Shown here: positions 54,504 through 64,000 of the stretch, in pieces | Layout: every line of letters starts with the position of its first letter | How positions within the stretch are numbered: position 1 is the stretch's first letter | DNA from: Mantamonas sphyraenae | Lineage: Eukaryota > CRuMs > Mantamonadidae | Length of the DNA: 64,000 bases | Direction: 5' to 3' | Assembly (NCBI GenBank): GCA_026936335.1 | Contig: JAPMXV010000014.1 | Coordinates: 36,708-100,707 of the forward strand | Made by a program: the position numbers and the translations under genes | Notes under the pieces: model-generated | What the model saw: the letters and a program-made list of their open reading frames with translations, nothing else | What the model was told of the DNA's origin: nothing | The model's database searches: none

Positions 54504-54712
54504 TCGGCCTACAGATCCAAATCCACAGGCTTACCCATACTACCTTGTCGCACCATGTGGTGCATCGACTAGCCGAAGGCCATGTGCACAGCCATGTGGC
54601 CAATACAATGATGAACGAACGATCCCATTCCCATTCCTTCTCATCGCAAACAATCCATGCATTGCACTCGTGCGCCCTCCGCAACACCCAAACCCAAACC
54701 ACACACACAAGC
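54350..54712 (+). ncRNA. Candidate guide-RNA (omegaRNA-like) region at the 3' end of the Fanzor gene
   Basis: In TnpB and Fanzor loci the guide RNA usually overlaps or follows the 3' end of the nuclease ORF. Here the ORF end plus 209 bp of non-coding sequence reach the UAP56 start codon. I see no obvious strong hairpin and no element boundary, so this is only a position-based proposal. CA-rich words dominate the last 50 bp, which may simply be UAP56 leader. Confidence 0.2.
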
Positions 54713-57030
54713 ATGACTGAGCTTGACGACACTTCTGACCTTGTCGATTACGAGGAGGACGATCTGGAGACCACTGAGGAGGCTACCACCACAAAGTATG
54801 TTTCAACCAGCACGTGAGCCAGCCTCGCGGCCGGCTCTGGCTCTCTTCTCTTCTTCTTCTTCTTCTTCCGGCTTGCTTGGGATCCAACCACCGCGCCCAC
54901 TGTTTTTCTCTCAGGGGGGAGCACATTCGCAAGCGAACACATACGCGGGGGCTCACTGTTGTGGAGTTGCTTGGCGTGTAGCGCTGGTTTTTTGTGTCTC
55001 CCGCCAATTTGGCGCCAGCCACATTTTCTTCCCTCTCGCGGGGGTTGAAGCCACGCCTCGCACTCCACGCGCTGCCCCCGCTCGCGCGCACATCGTCTCC
55101 ATCTGGGATGCCTGCGCATGCAAGGCGCACCCCACCCACCTGCCTCCTGTGCTGCATACCGGCTGCGATTCGCACACCAAAGTGCGCCAGACGTCGCCGG
55201 AGAAAAAAATGCAACGCAGGAGTGACGGCCGAGGTGGAATGTGCGCCTTTTCGCCTCGTCTGCTCGCATCCCAGTGGACACCAGTACCAGGCCACCGCAA
55301 GGCGGCCCAGCGATCAAAATTCAGAGGAGCCAAGGAATTCACGATGCGTCCCTCCCCTTTGTCCACGCGCGTGGTGTGCGCAAGAAAAAGAGGCGCCAGA
55401 TGCTGGGATTTCCATGTCTGGCTCGATGCGCCCAAAACGCAGAAACACGCTCGTGGCGGAGGAGGGACGAGGTTCAGGCCACGCGTATCCTAGTATCCGA
55501 TGACAAACGCATGTGCGGCCCCGGCTGCAAGGAACAGATTGGACGGTTATGTCGCGAAAAGAGGCAAAACCAATCCTGGGCGAGAGGCCATCTCTCTCTG
55601 CCCGCTGCCCGGTGTCGCACTCGCACACTTGCACACTTGCACACTTGCACGCACGCACACACATACACACACACACACACACTCCATGCCACGATTTTTG
55701 CCCAGTTGTCGTCTCTCTCGTACAAAAAACCACTTGTCTCTCACACTCAAGCTCGCGGCCTCGCAACAACAACAACAACAACAACAACAACAACCTTGGA
55801 TATTTATCCAACCATCCAAACTGTTACAGGGTGGCCACCGACAGCTCCACGTACTCGAGCTCCTTCAAGGACTTTCTGCTGAAGCCCGAGCTGCTGCGCT
55901 CGGTGGTGGACCAGGGCTTTGAGCACCCGTCCAAGGTGCAGCACGAGGCCATCCCGCAGGCCATCCTGGGTGGTGACATCCTGTGCCAGGCCAAGTCGGG
56001 CATGGGCAAGACGGCCGTGTTTGTGCTGACCACGCTGCACCAGCTGGAAACGGACGACAACAACGTGCAGGTCGTCGTCATGGCCCACACGCGCGAGCTG
56101 GCCTTCCAGATCGCTCACGAGTACGAGCGCTTCACCAAGTACATGCCCGAGGCCAAGGTGGCTGTGTTCTACGGCGGCATCCCGGTCAAGCAGCACAAGG
56201 ACATCCTCAAGGACGACCCGCCCCACATCCTGGTCGGCACCCCGGGCCGCATCAAGGGCCTGCTCAAGGACGGCAGCCTCGACCTGAAGAACGTCAAGCA
56301 CTTTGTGCTGGATGAGTGCGATTCCCTGCTGGACTCTCTGGACATGCGCGCCGACGTCCAGTACATCTACCAGCAGACGCCGCCCATGAAGCAGACCATG
56401 ATGTTCACCGCCACCCTGCCCCAGGAGGTCAAGAGCATCTGCCGCCTCTTCCTCAACAACCCCATGGAGATCCTCGTCGACGACGACAGCAAGCTCACCC
56501 TGCACGGTCTCCAGCAGTACTACATCAAGCTCACCGAGGAGGAAAAGACCCAGAAGCTCACCGATCTGCTCGACGCCCTCGAGTTCAACCAGGTGGTCAT
56601 CTTTGTGCGCAGCGTCAACCGCGCCAAGGCCCTCAACAGCCTGCTGCGCGAGTGCAACTTCCCGTCCATCTGCATCCACTCGGGTCTCAAGCAGCCCGAG
56701 CGCATTTCCCGCTACAACCAGTTCAAGAACTTTGATGCCCGCATCATGGTTGCCACGGACATCTTTGGCCGCGGTATCGACATTGAGCGCGTCAACATCG
56801 TCATCAACTACGACATGCCCGTCGCCGAGGAGAGCAAGGAGGGCCGTGGCGCCGATGCCTACCTGCACCGCGTCGGCCGTGCTGGCCGCTTCGGCACCAA
56901 GGGTCTTGCCCTCTCCATGGTGTCCTCTGCCGAGGACTCGGAGGTCCTCAACGCCGTCCAGGAGCGCTTCGAGATCAACATCGAGAGCATCCCGGATACC
57001 ATCGACGTGTCCACCTACATGAACGCCTAA
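54713..57030 (+). CDS. DDX39B: UAP56/DDX39B (Sub2) DEAD-box RNA helicase
   Basis: Exon 54713-54795 joins 55830-57030 (GTATGT donor, TTACAG acceptor) to make 427 residues, the usual family length. The acidic start ([18 protein letters not shown]) leads to the Q-motif region and [18 protein letters not shown]. Walker A is [11 protein letters not shown], and motif II is DECD, the mark of this family. [35 protein letters not shown] and [10 protein letters not shown] follow. UAP56 acts in spliceosome assembly and, within TREX, in mRNA export from the nucleus. The single intron is over 1 kb, several times longer than all others in the window. Transcription converges on SNW1, with 87 bp between stops. 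Confidence 0.93.
54796..55829 (+). other. Unusually long first intron of UAP56 (1,034 bp)
   Basis: Other introns here are 79-250 bp. This one holds a (CTT)n tract (about 54844-54868), a run of direct CACTTGCACA words with a (CA)n tract (55622-55682), and a (CAA)n tract (55763-55795) shortly before the acceptor. No conserved ORF is visible in it. Confidence 0.8.
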
Positions 57031-57117
57031 TTCCGCCCTCAACGCAACACTGCGTGCAATGAACCAGGGGACCTTTGGCTTTTGAACCAACCATCTTGTT
57101 TTGTTCCATCACCTCCT

Positions 57118-57406
57118 CTATCGTCCGTCTCGTCTGTCCAGCCCGGCCTTGCCACCAAGACCAATCTTTTCCGTGTTTTGCGCAGAGGCAAAGCGCATGT
57201 TGCGGTTGCCGCCCTGACGCAAGGCCTCTGGGTCCGTTGTAGCACCGCCGGCGGTGGCTGCCATGGTGCCGCCCTTGCCCACGTCGCCGAGAATGCCATC
57301 CGCACCCCTTCCCGCTGTGCCCGACGTGGCTGCCTCCAGAATGTTGTCCAATCCAAACGGATCCTGTTCCTTGGGCTCCTCGCGACGGAACTGCACAGGC
57401 CCGCTG

Positions 57407-57438
<32 letters not shown>

Positions 57439-59085
57439 TCCGCCGCCTTCTGTGCCTGCAAAGCCACGGTCTGGCTTGAAGCGGCTTGTGTCCAGAATGC
57501 GATCGAGCTCTTCCTGGCTGTTGTAGGCGCCTGCTCCTCCGTCGGCTTTGGGCTTGTAATTCACATTGGCACTGCTGCCGTTGAACAGAGGCTTGTCGTA
57601 CACGTCATACGAGTCATCGTGGCCGAAACCGCTGTCCATGCCAGCACTCTGGTTGAACAGACGCTGATCATACAACACACCCGCACTGGCCCCGCCACCC
57701 GACGCCTGACCCAGGGCAATCTTTTCACTAATGTCCCTGTCGTCGTCGCGAGCCAGCCGACTGCGCTTCTCCGGCGCTGCGTTCTCCCACCGCTTTTCCC
57801 TCTCGCGCGCTCGCTTGCGATCATTGCGCACCTGGTCACGCGCCCTCTTGGCTTCCAACTCTTCCACATCCATGCCCGCCTCCTCCTCGGCCGCCAGCTG
57901 GCTGCGTTCCATGCGCGCACGCATGGCCAGCTCACGCAGCTCTGCATCCTTCCGCTCCTGCTCCTTCTGTGCCAGCATCTTCTGCACGTTGGCCCGCTTC
58001 TCGATTTCCTCCCGAGCCATGCGTTCCGCCACATACAGCGACTCGGACAGTTTGGCAAAGTTGTCGTTGACGGACACCTCCTGCAGGCCTCGGCCGTCCG
58101 CCGCCAGACGCTTGTCCAAGGCAATGGTGAATCCGTGTGGGTTCTTCCAATTGCTCACACTCGGTGGGATCTTCCACTTGGCCGCCTCCTCCTTGCTCAG
58201 CTTGCGTGGCGGCGAATGCAACACAGGCACCGGTGGCGACCCGGGTCCACGCGGCGCCTTTTTCATCTTGAACTTGGGCGGCTCCAACGGATCCACCACC
58301 TCGTCCACCAAGCGGATGATGCGCTCCTGCCCTGTGACTCCTCCCTGGGCGGATTTGTACTTGACAAACCGCTCCTGCCGCTGCTGGCTGTTCTTGACGT
58401 GTGCCGCGTTGCTCGAGGCCAACTGACCGGTCACACGCTGCTCCAACAGCTTACGTGTCTCCTCCAACTCCGCCTCGGTTTCTTCAGCCTCGGGCCGGGC
58501 CAGCTCTTCCACTTCCATGGCCGCACGGTTCACCGGCACCAACGCACGCGCTGTGGAATGCACCGTGGCGCCTTCCGAGTGACCCTGCTTCACCACCGCG
58601 TCGAAACGCACCTTGCCCTCTGCATCCGTCGTCAATGCCACCGTTGCGGTGCGGTCGCCCATCGGGTTGCCAACAGACAATGCCTTTTTGGCGCTCTGTG
58701 TCCATGCGTGCGTCGCGGGAGGGGCGGGGGAGGTGGGGTCAGCGAGTCGGTTCAAACCATGCGCACTTTCCTCCTTCGCGTCCGTTTGTGCCTGTGATCC
58801 GCCACACACACACACACAGTCCATCCTGTCACCTACGTTGTCTCGGCCCATGTCCAGTGGATACTGTTTGATGTGGATCTCGGGATAGGCGCCGCCGTCG
58901 CCATAGTCGGCTGCCTCGCGAGGCCGCCACCCGGCGCGCGCTCCGTACGGCGGGATCTTCTTGGCCCGCTTCTTCTTGCGCTTGCCACTCTTGGCCACAG
59001 CGCGGCTGTCCGACCCACTGCTGCCCTCGCCGTCCCCCTTGGCCGAATGTTTCGGTGCCGGCAAGATGCTGGTGAGCGACGACAT
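57118..59085 (-). CDS. SNW1: SNW1/SKIP/Prp45 spliceosome and transcription co-regulator
   Basis: Exons 59085-58837 and 58695-57118 join in phase 0, removing a 141-bp intron that would otherwise read through, and give 608 residues. Key family phrases are PPYGARAGWRPR near the start, QERIIRLVDEVVDPLEPPKF, and then the SNW motif segment VSNWKNPHGFTIALDKRLAADGR. KLSESLYVAERMAREEI and the helical tail with RDISEKIALGQ and YDQRLFNQS follow. SNW1 joins the activated spliceosome and also serves as a transcription co-factor. A polyserine run (57409-57440) and a Gly-rich end are extra low-complexity parts. Human SNW1 has 536 residues. The start lies 87 bp from the start side of the next gene on the minus strand. 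Confidence 0.93.
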
Positions 59086-59172
59086 GGGGCTCGGTGTTGT
59101 GTTGGTTTTGGGTTGACGCTGCTGGAGTGGTGAGTGATTCACTCTTCATTCACATGTCATCCAACTTGATGC

Positions 59173-60600
59173 TTACTTTTCTGTGTCGTTGTTGCTGCTG
59201 TCTGTCCAATCGCCGAGACGTTTGCGCACGAGGAGCTGTGCGTTGGTGGAGGCGTTGGCTGGAAGGTCCAACTCCATGCCCAGGGCTTTGTGCATGGCCA
59301 TGGCCATGAGCGTGGCAAACGTGACTGTGTGCGCCACCTCCCTTCCCTCCTCCTGGATCTGACTCAAGAATTGCAGCGCCTCCTCTGCACGTTCCCTGTC
59401 CAGCAGATACAGCGCCACCAACGTGGTCGCCGTGGTCGTTGCCTGTGACCCCTCATCCAATGCCAACAGTTGCAACTGTTCCACACACGCCTCTGCTGCC
59501 TCTTCGTCCATCAACGGGGACGAGTGATTGTCATACCCACCCCCGCTGCTGCCGCTGCTGCTGCTGCTCGTTTCCTCGCTCCCGCTGCTGCTCCCTTCCT
59601 TGCCACCGTGCACCATGCACATCAGCCGAGAGAACATAACCATGGCCAACACCTCTTCGTCCCCTTCTCCTGCCGTCATGTTGTCCAAGGTTCGGTTTGT
59701 GTGGTCGCTACCCACAGACGCGGCCGTCGACGATGCCAGCTCCAACCCGCCCAATCCCGTCCCATTGAGCTCCAGCTGTGCCCCATCCAAGCCGTCTCCG
59801 ATCTCAGTCTCTCCCACGTCCCCTCCACCACTGCTGCTGCTGCTTCCCATCATGCCTCCTGCTTCGTCGCTCCCAAACTGGTAGCCTGCGGCGAGCATCA
59901 ACGCCAGCTCCTCGTCCGTCAGGGCATCTCCGTGCGCTCCCATGTCCATGTCCAGCATGTCCGACAACAAAAAGCCGTCTGTGCCAGGAATGCCGCCCAT
60001 TCCATCGTCTCCCACGTCCTCGTCCACAGCAACGTATGACTGCGCCAGCTGGGCTGCGTTGGAAGACACCTCGACCAACCCGAATTCGGCTGCCACAACC
60101 GCCGTCGTCGCCAGCAGCTGGTTGAGCGAGTAGAATGGCTGTCCCGCATACGGAACCACATACTCTGTGAATGAAGTCACCTGTGACGCCGCATGTTCCA
60201 CTGCATCGGCCTGCTTGCTCAGATAGGCCGCGTGCAAGAGCATCGACAGCGGCTTTGGCTGCTGGCCACACGTTTTGACCCACAGCGACGCAGCCTCATA
60301 CGTCTCTGCATGCTTGCCCTGGCTATACAGCGCTTGCGTCTGCACAAAACGGACGATGTGTGTGGATGGAGCATGGGCAAAGGGGTGAGGGCGGGCACCA
60401 GTGGTGGACAAAAAGGAACAAGGGTGTGAGTGGACGGGAGGCTCTTGATGCGCCGAAGCCAAACAACTCACCAACAACTCCAGTGCCCCTTCGTCCTGAC
60501 CATCAACCTCCAACGCAGCACGGCAGCAATCCACAGCTGCGTCCAAATCGCCAGCAAAATAGTGGTCCTGTGCCTCGGTGACAAGCTGTGCAGCGGACAT
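59173..60600 (-). CDS. Uncharacterised helical-repeat (TPR-like) protein
   Basis: Exons 60600-60472 and 60339-59173 meet in phase 0 and code for 431 residues. The first exon has a TPR-like helix pair (AQDHYFAGDLDAAVDCCRAA). A second helical region follows (ALYSQGKHAETYEAASLWVK, LLHAAYLSKQADAVEHAASQ). The centre is low-complexity and acidic, with Gly and Ser runs. The C-terminal ~110 residues are helical again (TLVALYLLDRERAEEALQFL). I do not recognise a family. A coatomer-epsilon- or peroxin-like TPR protein was considered, but no diagnostic motif supports it. Its start codon is only 52 bp from the divergent COPS2 start. Confidence 0.65.
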   Translation of the reverse strand: MSAAQLVTEAQDHYFAGDLDAAVDCCRAALEVDGQDEGALELLVSCLASAHQEPPVHSHPCSFLSTTGARPHPFAHAPSTHIVRFVQTQALYSQGKHAETYEAASLWVKTCGQQPKPLSMLLHAAYLSKQADAVEHAASQVTSFTEYVVPYAGQPFYSLNQLLATTAVVAAEFGLVEVSSNAAQLAQSYVAVDEDVGDDGMGGIPGTDGFLLSDMLDMDMGAHGDALTDEELALMLAAGYQFGSDEAGGMMGSSSSSGGGDVGETEIGDGLDGAQLELNGTGLGGLELASSTAASVGSDHTNRTLDNMTAGEGDEEVLAMVMFSRLMCMVHGGKEGSSSGSEETSSSSSGSSGGGYDNHSSPLMDEEAAEACVEQLQLLALDEGSQATTTATTLVALYLLDRERAEEALQFLSQIQEEGREVAHTVTFATLMAMAMHKALGMELDLPANASTNAQLLVRKRLGDWTDSSNNDTEK

Positions 60601-60652
60601 TGAAGGGTGGGGGAGTTGGTTCGCGCACCGCATCGATTCGCCCACCACAACC
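60601..60652. promoter_or_regulatory. 52-bp divergent spacer, TPR-like gene / COPS2
   Basis: Only 52 bp separate the two start codons. Unless upstream exons exist, both promoters and both leaders must overlap each other or coding sequence. No core-promoter motif is evident. Confidence 0.5.
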
Positions 60653-62462
60653 ATGAGTGACTATTCGGACGAGGACGACTATTTTGACCCGTCGGATTAC
60701 GACTCGGAGTCGGAGGACTTTGACGATGACGAGGCCCAGGTGGAGAACGAGTACTACAGCAGCAAGGGTCAGTTGTGCGAGAGGGTTGGGACACAGGAAC
60801 AAAACCCGCTGGCTACAGGGCCAAAACACACTCGCACAGTGGTGTGCTCCCAGTGCCCATGTGTCCACATGGCATTCCATACCCGTGGTCGCTGGTGGAC
60901 CTGCGTAGGGCTATGCACACACGGCTGGGACGCAGCGGGCAAACCCGGAATTGAGCGCAAGCAGGGACGCTTTTCCGACGCTGCTGCTGACCCGATACAC
61001 ACCGCACACACGCGCAGATCTCATGGAGGACGATGTTGACGAGGCCATTGAGGGATTCCGCAAGGTCATCGAGCTGGAAAAAGGCACAGAGGAGGGCAAG
61101 GGCGAATGGTAGGCAGGAAGAGGGTTTTGCCACACCAGCCGGTTCACTCCCCGCCACGTTTGCACACACTCACACTCACCACACACATCAACACACACAC
61201 ACACACAGGGGCTTCCGCTCGTGCAAGCGCATCATCAAACTGCTGTGCAACAAGGGCGAGTACCAGGCCACCATCCCTGTGTACGAAGAGATGCTTGTAC
61301 GTTTGCGACAGCTGCGCCGCCGTCGACGTTGTGGGCTCACCAACCCCATCCTGACACCTTCCCCCTTCCCTCCCTGCCTCCTGTCCCCCCCTTTTTCTCC
61401 CTACACCCCATTCGTGCACAGACGTACATCAAGCTGGTGACACGCAACAAGGCAGAAAAGGCCACAGGCCGTCTGCTGGACTTTGTGGCGGCCACAAACC
61501 AGATGGACATCCTGATGCAGTTCTACAAGATCACCTTGGACGTGCTGGGCGACCTGAAGATGGATCGGCTGTGGTTCAACACCAAACTGAAGCAGGCCAA
61601 GCTCTGTTTCCAGCTGGGGGAATACCGTCAGCAAGCCGAGATCCTCAAGGACCTGGTCGAGTCGTGCAAACTGGAAAACGGCGAGGACGACCCCAAGAAG
61701 GGCACGCAGTTGACAGAGATCTACGCCCTGCAGATTCAGATGTACACAGAGACCAAGGACAACAAGAAGCTGAAGGACCTGTACGAAAAGTGTCAGCAGA
61801 TCCAGAGTGCCATCAACCACCCGGCCACCCTGGGTGTCATTTCCGAGTGCGGTGGCAAGATGCACATGCGCGAACAGAACTGGAACGACGCCAAAACCGA
61901 CTTTTTCGAGGCTTTCAAGAGCTACACCGACTGCGGCCACTCGCGTCGCTTCAATTGCCTGCGCTACCTGGTTCTGGCCAACATGCTCATGGACGCCGAA
62001 GTGGACCCTTTTGACGCCCAAGAGACCAAACCGTACAAGAACGACGCCCAGATTGTCTCCATGGTGGCGCTGGTCAACGCGTACCAGAACAACCAGATCT
62101 CCGACTTTGAGCGCATCCTGCAGGACAACCAGAAGGACATCATGGAAGACAACTTTATTGCCGACTACATCGAGGATCTTCTCAACAACTTGCGCAAGAA
62201 CGTGCTCCTCAAGCTCATCAAGCCGTACAAAACCATTCGCCTGGCATACATTGCCGACGCGCTGAACATCCCTGTGGACCAGGTGGAATCCCTGTGTGTC
62301 AGCCTCATCCTGGACGGCCAGCTCAACGCTCTCATTGACCAGGTCAACAATCTGCTGCAGGTCAAGAGCCAGCAGAGCCAGAACGAGATGTACTCCAGCG
62401 TCGACCAGTGGGCCCAGGCGTTGCTGAATCTGCAGACCGGTGTGCACGGCCGTCTGGGATGA
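60653..62462 (+). CDS. COPS2: COP9 signalosome subunit 2 (CSN2)
   Basis: Exons 60653-60767, 61018-61108, 61209-61296 and 61422-62462 join in frame and give 444 residues (human CSN2: 443). The acidic start (EDDYFDPSDYDSESEDFDDD) and VENEYYSSK match the family. Further matches are EKGTEEGKGEW, DDPKKGTQLTEIYALQIQMY, CGGKMHMREQNWNDAKTDFF, LRYLVLANMLM, DPFDAQETKPYKND, and the PCI end with LLNNLRKNVLLKLIKPYKTI. The COP9 signalosome removes Nedd8 from cullins. CSN2 contacts the cullin-RING ligase and forms the rim of the horseshoe with other PCI subunits. A (CA)n tract (61187-61207) is the acceptor side of intron 2. Confidence 0.95.
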
Positions 62463-62525
62463 TGTCACCGTCGAAATGAAACATGGTTGATGCTGTGTGG
62501 GATGTCAGTGGATGGGGAGAGTTGG

Positions 62526-62681
62526 AACGCAGAATTCACATCAACACAAACCGAGGGACGTGATTGCTGAAGTTGATCTTCTTTTCAGCTTCGTCAGCCC
62601 AGATCTTGCCCACAGCCATGCCAACAGAACCAATCGGGTGTTTATCTTCTTTTCTTGTGTTTGGGGGTTGTTTTCCTCTTT
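62526..62681. repeat. 156-bp direct repeat, copy 1 (5' of the TPR gene)
   Basis: From aacgcagaattcacatcaac to ttgttttcctcttt this segment matches 63459-63614 with only scattered changes. The distance between copies is 933 bp. Copy 1 ends 45 bp before the TPR start codon, so it may carry the promoter of a duplicated gene unit. Confidence 0.9.
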
Positions 62682-62726
62682 CCTGTGTGGGATGGGATGC
62701 CCAGCGGCAGCCAAACAAACAAAAAA

Positions 62727-63248
62727 ATGTCCAACACACCAGCACGTAAGGAGCTCAACCGTGGTTCGCAGCACTTCTTGGCAAAGGAGTACGAGGAAGC
62801 CGTGGAGTGTTATGACAGGGTGCTGGAGATGGATGCCACAAACAGGACTGCAGCCTACACCAAAGGGTTTGCGCTCCACAATCTGGGCAGGTACGAAGAG
62901 GCGCTTGAGAGCTTGGACAGGGCGCTGGAAATTGATCCTGATTTCGCGGTGGCGTGGAAACGAAAAGGAAACACACTGGCCGAGATGGGCAAGTACGAAG
63001 AGGCGATCGAGTGCTTCGACAGGGTGCTGGAAGTTGACCCAGAATTTCTGAAGGGTTATAGCGACCAAGGGGACGCCCTGTGTTCTCTCTACTGCGACAA
63101 AGGGCGCGCCCTGTGTGCTCTCGACAACTACGAAGACGCCCTTGCATGCTTCGACCGTGGCCTGGAGGTGGATGCAGACAACATCGAAGCAAAGGAAGAG
63201 AGGTCAAAGTGCGCGCAGCTTATGAAAGACGCAACAGCATCGCAGTAA
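62727..63248 (+). CDS. Intronless TPR protein
   Basis: A single exon of 173 residues made almost wholly of TPR units 34 residues apart. Examples are KEYEEAVECYDRVLEMDATN, GRYEEALESLDRALEIDPDF, GKYEEAIECFDRVLEVDPEF and DNYEDALACFDRGLEVDADN. The third and fourth units are separated by a short insert (YSDQGDALCSLYCDKGRALC). TPRs bind other proteins, and no partner can be inferred. The closeness of the units to a consensus TPR recalls proteins that expand by internal duplication. An in-frame ATG at 62697 could extend the protein by ten residues, but ATG 62727 follows an A-rich stretch and is favoured. The gene lies between two copies of a 156-bp direct repeat. Confidence 0.75.
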   Translation: MSNTPARKELNRGSQHFLAKEYEEAVECYDRVLEMDATNRTAAYTKGFALHNLGRYEEALESLDRALEIDPDFAVAWKRKGNTLAEMGKYEEAIECFDRVLEVDPEFLKGYSDQGDALCSLYCDKGRALCALDNYEDALACFDRGLEVDADNIEAKEERSKCAQLMKDATASQ

Positions 63249-63799
63249 GCAAGAGCATGTTGGCGAGTGGAAGTGTGAATGCCGTTGTGGAGAAGAAGGG
63301 ATGGACTGCACAAGGCGACTACGGGACTAGCCTGCTCTCGAAAAAAACACAAACGCGTCGGCAAACGCGTCGGCCAATGCGCTCAAAAGCCTTGCTGGCG
63401 TCGTGTCGACACTGGAGAACTGAGAAAAGGCAAGCCGTGGGTGGCAGAGATGGAATGGAAACGCAGAATTCACATCAACACAAACCGGGGGACGTGTTTG
63501 CTTGAAGTTGATCTTCTTCATCAGCTTCGTCAGCCCAGATCTTGCCCACAGCCATGCCAACAGAACCAAACGGGTGTTTATCTTCTTTTTGTGTTTGTGG
63601 TTGTTTTCCTCTTTAGAAAAGAATGGTTGTGGCATTATTTGTTTTTGAATGCCAGGTTGTTTGTAGTTTGTTTGTCGAGGGTGCGGCTCCGACGTGCGTG
63701 ACTGGGTGGACGACTGCAGGGCTTTGCCCTCGTCCTTCCACACCATCCACCACACCGCCGTCACCAAAATGCACACACTCGAGAGGCCAGGCCGGGCGC
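63249..63799. other. 551-bp interval between TPR gene and histone H3
   Basis: Apart from copy 2 of the direct repeat (63459-63614) I find no gene. A short doublet of aaacgcgtcgg lies near 63353-63375. The minus-strand stretch next to the H3 stop would be the H3 3' region. A small GGGC/GCCC hairpin at about 63718-63730 is present, but the canonical histone stem-loop was not seen. Confidence 0.6.
63459..63614. repeat. 156-bp direct repeat, copy 2 (3' of the TPR gene)
   Basis: Matches copy 1 at 62526-62681 over its whole length. No TPR coding sequence follows this copy; the sequence after it is unrelated to the TPR gene. Confidence 0.9.

Positions 63800-64000
<201 letters not shown>

Larger units (their letters stand above)
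45616..54712 (+). mobile_element. Accessory island with a Tc1/mariner-type transposase and a Fanzor-type nuclease gene
   Basis: Between two conserved housekeeping genes on the same strand lies a 9-kb block whose only recognisable genes are mobile-element proteins: a DD34E transposase and a giant Fanzor-like protein. Neither terminal inverted repeats nor target duplications could be found by eye at the edges, so the outer limits are simply the neighbouring genes. It may be one composite element or two independent insertions. The large gene contains a spliceosomal intron, so it is adapted to a eukaryotic host. Confidence 0.55.

Noticed and set aside
63700-63799. Histone 3' stem-loop downstream of H3
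   Set aside because: Only a five-pair GGGC/GCCC hairpin with a three-base loop was found, not the canonical six-pair, four-base-loop element.

Overview
The window is nuclear DNA of a eukaryote with a compact, GC-rich genome. Spliceosomal introns are visible (GT..AG, mostly 80-250 bp, donors close to GTRNGT). There are about 27 protein genes in 64 kb on both strands, with gaps of only 40-200 bp between coding regions. TTC8/BBS8 and CCDC77 point to a ciliated or flagellated cell. A free-living protist, for example choanoflagellate-like, would fit, but the window alone does not settle the lineage. CA/GT microsatellites are common in introns and gaps. Five apparent single-base frame breaks (genes at 1-1479, SARAF twice, MCM2, the large ankyrin gene) look like uncorrected assembly indels.

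Layout. 0-14 kb: an unknown low-complexity protein, CCDC77, a four-CBS-domain protein, SARAF, a membrane-anchored LCAT-type acyltransferase or lipase, a filamin-repeat plus PH protein, and a TMX3-like disulfide isomerase. 14-31 kb, all minus strand: MCM2, a secreted phospholipase-D-fold plus lamin-tail protein, a ~2,460-residue ankyrin/coiled-coil/ankyrin protein, and exocyst Sec10. 31-45 kb: an adenosine deaminase, proteasome beta-4 (PSMB2), TTC8, two tandemly duplicated four-helix membrane proteins, an IQ-repeat protein with a 90-bp array, an ENPP-type phosphodiesterase, a small ankyrin protein, and succinyl-CoA ligase beta. 54.7-64 kb: UAP56/DDX39B, SNW1, an unknown helical-repeat protein, COP9 signalosome subunit 2, a TPR protein flanked by a 156-bp direct repeat, and the C-terminal end of histone H3.

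The accessory part lies at 45.6-54.7 kb, between succinyl-CoA ligase and UAP56. It holds an intact DD34E Tc1/mariner-type transposase and a spliced gene for a 2,140-residue protein. The C-terminal ~300 residues of that protein carry the RuvC-like core of a Fanzor (eukaryotic TnpB relative) RNA-guided nuclease: D1852, E1986 in a DERYTSQQC context, a CxC..CxxxC zinc site, and D2025. The ~1,700 residues ahead of it include an N-terminal Cys/His-rich segment, a papain/OTU/USP-like segment ending in GEHYTAW, and three kinds of internal tandem repeat. A Fanzor of this size and architecture is the most unusual item in the window.
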